A DNA stretch of 64,000 bases from Lithobates sylvaticus (lineage: Eukaryota > Chordata > Amphibia > Anura > Ranidae): assembly GCA_028564925.1 (NCBI GenBank), contig CM053028.1, positions 367,021,012 through 367,085,011 on the forward strand, given 5' to 3'. Below are positions 54,413 to 64,000 of the stretch, one piece after another. The notes under the pieces are model-generated. The model was given only the letters and a program-made list of their open reading frames with translations. It had not been told where the DNA came from and searched no databases. Both the position numbers and the translations under genes were made by a program. How positions within the stretch are numbered: position 1 is the stretch's first letter; every line of letters starts with the position of its first letter.

Positions 54413-57319
54413 TTATCTTTTTATATTCTGTGCCGTGTAGGGCTTGTATAATGAGACAGTTAAAATTTAAAAAAAAATATCCTTTCTGCTGAAGAGTATC
54501 TGTAGGGCAGGCCATAGATTATAAAAAAAAAATTCCACTTCAGGTGGAAGGAAAGAAAATGGCTCTATTCACCCATAAACACAGTCAGTGTTAATGGGGG
54601 AATCACTCCCCCACTCCTATTGTGTTCTGCCAGTGGGGAGCCTTCCCTGCTGGCAGAACACAATGATTAATGTTGCCTGCTATAGTCGGCAACAACAATT
54701 GTTCAGGAAGAACCCGACAGGCTGGTTGTATACAAGAATATCAACTGATCGTCTTGTGTACAACCAGGGTGCCAATACATGAATCAAAAGTCCCTGCTGA
54801 ACTGCCAACCTAAGACTCAGTTGTGCCACTGTGAATCTAATTTTGTGAGTACAAGGGCTGTAGAATATTTATCATGCCTATACACGAGTAGGTTCAGGCC
54901 TTAGTGTGCACTTCATGCAGCATTGTTCCTGCATAAAATATAAAAAAATAGTCCCAAAAGAATTTTATTTTAGGTACTTACTTAGCTGGTGCATGGTCGG
55001 ATGCTGGAACTTACTGCTAAGCAAACCGCAATTTTTAGTGAACTAGTTGCATGTACACTGTCAGGGTTGTATGCATCTGTGCAAGGATGTGCTTTGGCTG
55101 TTTGGTTCAGACCCACTATCAAAGCAGGTCCATGAAGGTGAAGGACTGGGCAGTGGGTTGTAATGTGTTCTGAAAGCCCCACATTGTACTACAACTACAC
55201 TATTCTTTATGCTGGAAGCTTGCTGATCCAAGACATGAACATTAATACTGTATATAATCTACAGACCAGGTTGTAATTGGACCAATTACAACTCTTTTTA
55301 TGGAGAGATCTGGGGTCTAAAAGACCCCAAATCTCTTCTCTACTCTTAAGAGCAAAAGATCCAAAATATATATATTTTGCTTAAAAAATAAAAAGGCCTC
55401 GTCTACATGTGGCCAAAACCGGAAGAGCGGGATCAGTTTTTGGGTTTCTCGGTCTACCGGGTAAGCCCGAAAACCACCAGAATGCGGTGGGAGGGGTCGG
55501 CTTTTAAAAGTGGGCCAGCGGTGAATCCGCTGCTCGGACCACTTTTATGAGAAAGACCAGCTCCTGAGGGAAAAAATTATACCGGGATTAGGGCATCTAG
55601 CTGCAGCGATAATCCCGGTAGTAATGACGTATTTTCCCAGTTAGGTGGACGGCAAGTGGCTAATTTACATTAAAAAGGGGTATACATGCACAGTGATATA
55701 GAAAGGATAAGAATTTATATTTTCCCCATGACTTATTTTCGCCTCTACCCCCATTATCCACTGCTTAGTACTCAACTCTAAACATCTGCAGCCACTGTTC
55801 TCATCCTTACCTATTGTGATTCTTGTCACAGGTGACCTTCTCCCTGGTAAGGGGCCTAATTGCATTATTTTGCCCAGGGGCCCATGATGTTATTAAGATG
55901 GCCCTGGACATAAGTCCACAAGGAAGATCCCATAGGGGACAGATAAAGCTGGTGGCCAGTTCAGCTCTCCTATAATTTCTCAATTGTTACCACTATGTCT
56001 ATGTATTCATAGTTCTTATTACCCCAGTTATTATAAACTACAACCACTAAAATGTTTGCACGACAAAAAGTAAATATGTAAAAAATAAAAAAAATAAAAC
56101 ACTATCTTGTACTATAAAAGTAATTTTAATCACTACATGGGAAACTTTCCTGTTCCCACATTGAATAGTTGTCACCTTTGTAGATGGACCTCAGATAGTT
56201 GTGATTGTGTGTCACTGATGCTGGAAATGTTACACTAGAGGGCACTACCATGTCATGCCCAGAAGGCATTAGTGAACCGTCATCTGTATACAAGTCATAC
56301 ATTCTCCCATTGCTATCTAAATCTAAACAAACGTGACATAATCATAAGATGTATATAATAACAGAGACAGAAGAATTACACCTCTATGAGAGTTTAGTGA
56401 ATTACAAAAGGAAGCGAGATTCAATTTTTTACGAAGTGCAAAATGTAAACACAATAGCAACAGTCTCAGTGCGCTAAATACAAATCCCTTTGTTTATGTT
56501 ACAATAGCATAGTACAGGACTGCAGCACGTTAATAAAATGGTATTATACATACGGTGTCAGCTTTTATAGACTCCAGAAATACCACTCTGCAAGAGCCAG
56601 AGCTGGCCACATTCTTTAGGCTTTGGCCATTGTTAGCTAACACTCCAAGATCTATTGTATACCTGACACACGCATACCACCGAGCTGTTTATAAACAGCT
56701 ATTTGTTTTCCCACAAATTCCATCGCTTTTTATTTTCTGCTATTTCTAGTGGATAGAAAATGATTTGTACATAGAAGAAAAAAAATCAAACTGTTTACCT
56801 TTGAAATTTCAGCTTGTTTTAGTTAGTCTAGAGCACTGATTCTAAGGGCTCATTCACGTGTGCAGCTATACTGATGCCCCTCTGAAAATTGATCCACAGT
56901 TGATCGCTTTTCAGAGGGTATTTGACAGAAGGTAAGACGGTGATATGTTGCCTCCTCCCCACCTGCTTTAACTTACAAAATGCTGAACCACTGTGCCACA
57001 ATGCATTGCACATGGTTGTAGGGCACTTGCCGCATTGCTTCATTCGCTTGAATGGGTGTTTGGTGACGGTACAGCTTGCTGAATATCACATTTCATTGAA
57101 CTTTTGCTGCGGCCACCCTGCATTAGTACCATCCTGAGTGGCTGTATTGCTTTGTTTAGGTGGGTAGTTGGGGGAAGAGGGGGTAAAACTGTAGCTTAAC
57201 CACTTGCTTTTACTGCCACCCATGTGAATGTGTCTAAAGCCCCAGTTTTCATCTGTGCACATAATCACACATGTTTCCACAGTGCACAAAGACAAATGTC
57301 CTTTCAGAAACTATGCACA
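54413..57319. other. Non-coding DNA, some repeat debris
   Basis: 54560-54780 has a short foldback (CTGCCAGTGGGGAG / TGCTGGCAGAACAC). The block 55395-55665 is GC-richer and repeat-like. No exon or RNA gene supported in the rest. Confidence 0.35.
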
Positions 57320-57323
57320 TTAA

Positions 57324-57495
57324 AGCAGAGTTCTGCCCCAAGAGCCGTGGTGAGATCTCTCGGAAGTGAGGACTGGTACCTGTCAAAAACAGATACCCGC
57401 TCCCCCCTCCCCTCCGAAAGGTGGCAAATGTGGCACCGGTGGGTGGGGGGGGGGGGCAGATAAGCGGAGCTTCTACTTTTGGGTAGAACTCTGCT
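57324..57495. mobile_element. TTAA-flanked MITE, 172 bp
   Basis: Ends AGCAGAGTTCTGCCC and GGGTAGAACTCTGCT, with exact TTAA on both sides (57320-57323 and 57496-57499). G-run inside near 57445. Confidence 0.75.
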
Positions 57496-57881
57496 TTAAT
57501 AATGCGTGTGTTAAAGCATGCCAGAAAGCATAGTGAAGCACCATTGGTATTTGGTGCAATGTGTTGCATGCATTTCTTTGTACAGCCCATTTTTCCGTAA
57601 AGCGGGCAAAATATACTGTTGCAGGGGCAGCAGTTTGAACCCAGGCTTAGTGTGCATGGACCACCTGTGAGTCACAATCATGTACTGAAAACCACAGCCT
57701 AAAACTATACATTACCGCTTTTTTATCAGGATGAATTGAGAAAATCCACTGTTTTCAATAGGACCCGTTTACACCTTTGTTTTGCATGTTTTTTTGTTGA
57801 AAGAAAATTCTCTGATGCATTTGGAAGCATTGACCTGCCTTTTCGCCAATAAAGTCAATGCAAATCATTAAAAATGCAATA

Positions 57882-58379
57882 CAGTGGAACCTTGGTTAAC
57901 GAGTAACACGGTTAACGAGCATTTGAAAGACAAGCAACTTTTTTTTTTAAATTCTGACTTGGTTTGCGAGTGTTGTCTCTCAAAACGAGCAGAATTCAAG
58001 CTAATGTGGTGTGCAGTACCGCATTTGGCTAGAGGTGCGGGGGCGCCGGTGATACTCGGAACGGTTCAGAGTCATTCGGAAATACTCGGAATCACTTGGA
58101 AATACTCGGAATCACTCGGAAATACTCTGTTCCTGAGTGTTTCCAAGCCTTTCCAAGGATTTCTGAGTTCCGCCGAGCTGTCCCTGAATATTTCCGAGGC
58201 TCTCCGGCGCCCCCCCCACCTCTGGCCACATGTGGTATTGCATGAAATAGAAGTCAATGCGGAACAAATTATCTTCATTTCCATTGACTTCTATAGGGAA
58301 ACTCGCTTTGATATGCTAGTGCTTTGGATTACAAGTATTCTCCTGGAACTAATTATGCTCATAATCCAAGGTTCCACTG
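57882..58379. mobile_element. Mariner/Tc1-type MITE, 498 bp
   Basis: Ends CAGTGGAACCTTGG and CCAAGGTTCCACTG, with TA duplications (57880-57881 and 58380-58381), as for mariner. The interior 58045-58200 has tandem units of about 20 bp built on TACTCGGAATCACTTGGAAA and a partly inverted continuation. Confidence 0.8.
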
Positions 58380-58429
58380 TACAGTGCTATGAGCCTAAAA
58401 CACATGTTGATGTACTTTCAGTTTCAAAC

Positions 58430-58860
58430 AAGATGCAATTTGGTATGACATACACCACATCCCAAATATAAGTATCGCCCCAAAAAGTAAAAAAAGGAAA
58501 AATATAGTATTTTATTGGTTTCCAACTCTCACGAATAAAGTTATAGTCACCACTGTTAAAAAGCATTTTATTACATTTTATTAAGTAAAAAACATTAAAA
58601 TGAAATAATAACATATAGATTAAATACAATAGTCCTCAATGCAATGTGTCTGCAGGGAATGAGAAAGGAGATCCCTCTGGGTCCAACGCGTTTTGTAATA
58701 TGTTCCTTCTTCAGAAGACTTTCAAAACTAGGGATATACTGTATATACACAAGTGTTAGTAGTCAAGTGAATTCCATCTTCCAAATAGATCATACAAGTC
58801 ATAACATAACTTGTCGATGCACATTGTTATAGCCTGTAGCTAAGGGGGTGTTGAGGAGAC
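58430..58860 (-). repeat. Possible Penelope-like 3' UTR remnant
   Basis: On the minus strand the string CTTCTGAAGAAGGAAC, followed by AAAACGCGTTGGACC, resembles a decayed hammerhead core of PLE terminal repeats (CTGANGA and GAAAC segments). AT-rich UTR-like flanks. No reading frame remains; tentative. Confidence 0.25.
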
Positions 58861-59797
58861 TGGTCAACCAGCACACAGCTAGCCAGCTTGGGTCACCGGT
58901 CTTCTTCAGGGCTTATTTATGCTGGCGGTTGAGGGGTTGTAAAAACAGGCAAAAAAATTCCACCTGCAAAGGCAGCCAGATGGAGCTGTGCACATACCAT
59001 GGCTGTGACAAAGTAAAAATAATACCCCCATCATGTTTGGTGGGCAGTACACCGCTGAACATGACCCATTCAAGCCTAATACATGCCCCTGCAGAGTAGT
59101 GGTGAGGCATTTTCAGTGTTAGAACAGGCTGCAAGGTGGCAATATATTGCCTCCTCATTGCCTGTCAAGCGCCTCTAAAAAGTGATCCACTGCAAATACG
59201 CTTTCCAGAGGTTTGGAAAAGCAGCTGCTACAAGAGTTAGCAGACAACATTTACTGTACTTATCAACTCTAATTGAAAGGAGTCAGTGGCAACATGAAGA
59301 AATGTCAGCATCTAGTGATGCACCTTGAGCGCTTACAGTGTTGCCACGAGGGAGTGAGAAGTGCTCAATGTACAGGAGGGTTTCTAACCTGTTTGTGCCC
59401 TGATAATGGTTAATGGAGAAGCTCCAATTTGCCGAAGAGCCAGTGGAAATAACCACAGTTGGTAGGGCGCCTAATTCATATGTGCTTCCAGGTAGGGGGT
59501 GTGGGTGGCACTTGTTGTCTCGCTTATCTCCCCAAGACCCTTTTCCGGGTCATTGAAGCCGAACACCAGGAACTCCATGAGGCTGCTGTATGGAAACATT
59601 GAAAGGAGTCAGTGGCAACATGAAAAAATGTCCTAACAATAAGGCTACATTTACCTCTGAAAAGCTATCCATGGTGGATCCATTTTCAAAGGTGTTTGAC
59701 AGTTCTGTTTTAACTCTGTAAATACAGCACCACCATGCCACAACATGTATTACATGTGGTTGCAGAGGACGGGCACTTGCTTCAATTAGAGATGGGG
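58861..59797. other. Non-coding DNA
   Basis: No gene supported. The phrase GAAAGGAGTCAGTGGCAACATGAA occurs twice in part (59275 and 59600). Confidence 0.35.
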
Positions 59798-59805
59798 CTC
59801 AGGAG

Positions 59806-62320
59806 TAGGGATGAGCCGAACACCCCCCTGTTCGGCTCACACCAGAACCCACGAACGGACCTAAAGTCAGTGCGAGCTTTAGAACCCTATTAGTTATAAT
59901 GGATGCGAACGTTCGAAATCAAAAGTGCTAATTTTAAAGGCTAATATGCATGCCCCAGGGGGACATGTATCAATGCAAATTTTTTTTTTTAAAACGGAAA
60001 TTTTTTCAGGAGCAGTGATTTTAATAATGCTTAAATGAAACAATAAAAGTGTAATATTCCTTTAAATTTCGTACCTGGGGGGGTCTATAGTATGCCTGTG
60101 AAGTGTTTCCCGTGTTTAGAACTGTCTCTGCAAAAAGTGTAATTTTTGCAAGTAAAAAAGCTATTTAAAATCACTCGCGGCTAATGTGTATTGACGGCTC
60201 CCGTAATACAGAGAACAATTCATTGAAACTGAAAGTCATTCATAAAAAAAAGTAATTGATAAAAATTAAAAAGAATGAAAAAAAAAAAAAGAGATGGCGT
60301 AGGGTCCCCCTCAAAATCCATACCAGACCCTTGAGGTCTGGGATGGATTTTAAGGGGAACCCTAGCCCAAAAAAATGGCGTGGGGTCACCCTCAAAATCC
60401 ATACCAGACCCTTATCCGAGCACGCAACCTGGCAGGCCGCAGGAAAAGAGGGGGGGACGAGCGGCCCCCCCTCCCGCCTGAACCGTACCAGGCTACATGC
60501 CCTCAACATTGGGAGGATGCTTTGGGGTCCCCCCCAGATCTGTGTGAAATGGTAAGGGGGTGTCAAAAATTGTAAAAATGACAGGAGACAGTCTTTGACA
60601 ATTCCTCTATTAAAATCTTCTTTCTTCTTTCTTCATCCTTCGGTTTCTTCATCTTCTCCTTCCGTCATCTTCTTCCATCTTCTTCCATCTTCTTCTTCCC
60701 CGATCCGCTTCTTCTTGCGCTGGTCTTCTCGTCCTTCTCGTCCTTCTCGTCCGGCATCTTCTTCCGTCGGCGTCGTGTCGGTGTCTCTTCTTGGGCCGCT
60801 CCGCGCAATGGAAGGCTCCCGCTGTGTGAGGCTCCGCCTGACAGGTCTTTTATAACGGAGGGCACCTGGTGACCCCGCCCCCCTCTGACATCATGGGGAA
60901 AGCCATAGGGAATTCCCCATGACGTCCCCGTGCGTCAGAGGGGGCGGGGTCACCAGGTGCCCTTCATTATAAAAGACCTGTCAGACGGAGCGGAGCCTCA
61001 CACAGCGGGAGCCTCCCATTGCGCGGAGCGGCCCAAAGAGAGACACCGACGCCGACGGAAGAAGATGCCGAACGAGAAGGACGAGAAGACCAGAGCAAGA
61101 AGAAGCGGATCGGAGGAAGAAGAAGATGGAAGAAGATGACGGAAGGAGAAGATGAAGAAACCGAAGGATGAAGAAAGAAGAAAGAAGATTTTAATAAAGG
61201 AATTGTCAAAGACCGTCTCCTGTCATTTTTACAATTTTTGACACTTTTTTGATGAAATGGTAGGGGTACTTTTGTACCCCCTTACCATTTCACACAGGGG
61301 GGGCCGGGATCTGGGGGTCCCCTTGTTAAAGGGGGCTACCAGATTCCGATAAGCCCCCCACCCGCAGACCCCCACAACCACCGGGCACGGTTGTGGGGAC
61401 AAGGTGCTTTGGGGGTCTTAGACCCCTAAAGCATCCTCCCAATGTTGAGGGCATGTGGCCTGGTACGGTTCAGGCGGGAGGGGGGGCCGCTCTCGTCCCC
61501 CCCTCTTTTCCTGTGGCCTGCCAGGTTGCGTGCTCGGATAAGGGTCTGGTATGGATTTTGAGGGGGACCCACGCCATTTTTTTTGGCTAGGGTTCCCCTT
61601 AAAATCCATCCCAGACCTCAAGGGTCTGGTATGGATTTTGAGGGGGGCCCTACGCCATTTTTTTTTTTTTGGCTGGGGTTCCCCTTAATATCCATCCCAG
61701 ACCTGAAGGGCCTGGTTATTGAATTTGGGGGGACCCCCACGCTTTTTTTTTTTTTTTTTATTAATGAATGACAGTTCTCTGTGTTACAGGAGCCATCAAT
61801 TCATTAGCCGCGAGTGCTTTTAAATAGCTTTTTTCCTGCAAAAAATGACACTTTTTGCAGGGAAAGTTCTAAGCACAGGAAACCTGCCCCCCTTCACAGG
61901 CCACCTATAGACACCCCCCAGATGTGATACTGCAATGCTGTTCTAACAGCACGCACACACAAATCCCCAGAAATATAGCATATCTTGTCAGCAGTCAGCA
62001 ACACACTGACACGCTGACACTGTGACTGAAACATAATATGCGAGGCGGCCTCTTATACTGTGGGGCGTGTACTAAAGCCCCTGAGCTATAATTGGCTACA
62101 GGCATCCTGCCTGTAGCCAATTATGGCTCTCCTCGCTGCGGCGCTGTGATTGGCCAATCATCAGCCAGCATTGCACTGCGACTAGCGCAATGCATTGCGG
62201 GCCGCTCGCATCACACGAATTTGATGCGAGCGGCCCCAATAGTTATGGGCTCGCCGAGCGAGCGAACGCCCGGTGCTCGATTCGAACATGGGTTTGAATC
62301 GAACACCGGGCCCATCCCTA
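59806..62320. mobile_element. hAT-type foldback element, 2.5-kb palindrome
   Basis: Exact 8-bp duplication CTCAGGAG (59798-59805 and 62321-62328), ends TAGGGATG and CATCCCTA. Left and right halves are long inverted copies meeting near 60895-60915 (GGGAATTCCCC-type centre within GGGGCGGGGTCACCAGGTGCCC arms). Each half has a TATAAAAG box near the centre (30 bp inside the arm) reading outward and a short Lys/Arg/Glu-rich frame (60665-60865 minus; 60930-61139 plus). The outer halves carry the CCATACCAGACCCTTATCCG phrase. It encodes no transposase. Confidence 0.75.
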
Positions 62321-62631
62321 CTCAGGAGGAGCTCAAAGCTGCGGCTGTTCACATTTCTTTTCACCTGTTGAGCTAGTGGTGTGCTGCGTCTCTCATCCCC
62401 TCATACTTGTTTCAATGGGTTACTTTTTTGCTTACCAGGACACAAATGTTGAAATAATATGCATTACAATGAGAATGGGCAATTAGTGTCAATGCATGGT
62501 GGGAGAGTGAAGCCCCTGCCATTGCAGCTTTACCAGATCCTGCCAAGAGCACAGCCTTGTTCTATGGTTCTGCACCTGAGTGTAATGGAACATAATGTGA
62601 TTTCAGCAGGAAAAGATTCCTGATGAAGCGG

Positions 62632-63496
62632 TAAGCCTAGGTTCACACCTATGCATTTTTTTTAGTGCATTTTCAGTTTTGCAGAAACACACTACAGTCC
62701 ATTTAACATGGTTTCCTACGGATGTAGTTTACATCTGTGCATTTTATGGAAAGGGCCAGGGACTTTTTTCTGGTTTTTGCTTCCATAGATTTCAATGGAT
62801 CAAAAGCGTGTATTGAAAATGGAAAATGCACCTGGAATATGCAAACTGCAACCTGCATAGGTGTGAACCAGGCCTTAGGCCTTGTTGCTTTTGAGCGTTT
62901 CTGCAGTGATTTTTGCTGTGCTTGCTGCGATTTTGGGCACGCTTTTTTTCCCGCGATTTTACCGTGATTTTGCCGCGATTTGCGTTTTTTTTTTTTATAT
63001 ACTGTTTTACACTGTATATAGCTGGTTGCTAAGGAAGAGCCTGGGAAGCCGGCCCCCTCATTAGCAACCAGCTAGATACAGTGTAAAAAAAAAGAAAGAA
63101 AAAAAAAAACGTTTTGGATGCGGATCCATTGAATTCTATTACATGCAATACGCTGCATTTTGCATGAAAAAAAGTCCCTGACCCTTTCCAAAAATGCAGA
63201 GGCACAAAAATGCATTGATGTGAACATGTTTCATAGGAACCCATGTTAAAAAATTTCCCTGCATTTCTGCAAAATGCATCAAAATGCATCAAAATGCATC
63301 AAAAAACGCATTAGTGTGAATGGAGCCTTAGGCTCGATTCACACCTATACATTTTTAGTGCTTTTTGCATTTTGCTGATTTGCTCTACAGAACATGTTCC
63401 ATAGGAAACCATTTTAAATGGACTGTAATCAAATCTGCAAAATGCAAAAAGCACTAAAAATGCAGAGGCACAAAAATGCATGTGAATCAGGCCTTA
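62632..63496. repeat. Cluster of related foldback repeats
   Basis: Three abutting inverted-repeat units: 62632-62877 (GGTTCACACCTATGCA ... GCATAGGTGTGAACC), 62878-63330, and 63331-63496 (GATTCACACCTATACA ... GCATGTGAATCAGGCC). CTTA/TTAA steps lie between them. They are short frog-type DNA-transposon relics sharing GCATTTT and AAAATGCA motifs. Exact borders are uncertain. Confidence 0.5.
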
Positions 63497-64000
63497 AAAA
63501 ATTTCCAGGCCTTACTGCTCAAAGCATTGAGCTGACTTGCCATTACTGGCAGATTCATTTCACTAACCTACCAGATCCTCAGGCTGAGCAAAATGTTTCT
63601 AGCTTTTTTTATCCCTTCTTGTTCCATCTCAGACTTTTTTCTTGATTCGTGGTTGAATTGCCTATGCATGAACGTTTATTACACCTTTTGTGTATTCATG
63701 TACATAAAACAATTTTTCAAAATTTTAAAGCATATAAAAACGGCTGATTGATAAATTAATTGATTCAGAGCACTACAGCACTTACACTTTAGTCATTGTG
63801 CTTAGCAAAACATAAATGGATCGTGACCTTTTAAAATATGATTTATATCATATAGTTTTGCATGATAACACTGTATATGAAGTGTATAAAGATCATTTTA
63901 TATGTTTCTGACAATCATTAGCTCTATTGTGATTTGCATCTAGCTCTCTCTGAGTGATCATTGTGTTATAAATGATGATTTATATTTGATTGTGTTAAAA
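63497..64000. other. AT-rich non-coding DNA
   Basis: No gene or bounded repeat seen up to the window edge. Confidence 0.4.

Noticed and set aside
57884-58471. 195-codon plus-strand frame
   Set aside because: Mostly within a mariner-type MITE with tandem units; no domain.
1-64000. CRISPR arrays, operons or bacterial-type genes
   Set aside because: No regularly spaced identical repeats, no coding density and no Shine-Dalgarno context. All features point to a vertebrate genome.

Overview
This is a eukaryotic, almost certainly anuran (probably ranid-type frog) genomic window. It is AT-rich and intron- or intergene-like, and it holds no host gene I can recognise. It is densely packed with transposable elements. 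The frog assignment is an inference from the repeat mixture: PIF/Harbinger miniatures with GTACACACGATCGG-type ends, TTAA-flanked elements ending CCRCTTSCCGACC, Tc1 copies, a V-SINE-like SINE, CR1/L2-type LINE tails, and an intact GIY-YIG Penelope-like retroelement.

The centre (23106-31550) is the main object: a Penelope-like element (PLE) inserted as two head-to-head copies. The left arm lies on the minus strand and the right arm on the plus strand, about 3.9 kb of near-identical inverted repeat around a 538-nt loop. The whole unit is bounded by one exact 15-bp target-site duplication (23091-23105 and 31551-31565), so it arrived as a single event. Both arms keep a full-length, open ORF2 of 797 codons from ATG, carrying a reverse transcriptase (YIDD) and a C-terminal GIY-YIG endonuclease. 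The right arm also keeps an ORF1 encoding a coiled-coil, Arg/Gly-rich protein. ORF1 and ORF2 overlap in different frames. In-phase heptamer TTTTTTA, followed 7 nt later by a small hairpin, lies exactly where a -1 ribosomal frameshift would carry ORF1 into ORF2; both arms keep it. A hammerhead-ribozyme-like fold lies in the 3' UTR of both arms.

Left of the PLE (1-23090): Harbinger miniatures at 3292, 13375, 17290, 21797 and 22104; a minisatellite at about 4850; TTAA elements at 5820, 9798, 15041 and 15738; an hAT miniature at 10611; a decayed LINE 3' end at 13070-14245; and a tRNA-derived SINE at 20981.

Right of the PLE (31566-64000): a retroelement tail and the start of a Tc1 transposase (31566-32500); Harbinger elements, one keeping a 63-codon HARBI1-like transposase piece (41250-41438); an L1-like LINE with its own 15-bp duplication (44902-46022); a roughly 500-bp TATC microsatellite; a Tc1 foldback carrying nested LINE and Harbinger insertions (48074-49632); a minisatellite at 51040; several TTAA and hAT miniatures; and a 2.5-kb palindromic hAT-type foldback with an exact 8-bp duplication (59806-62320). 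One weak candidate host exon lies at 43171-43493. The other stretches show no gene that I can support.
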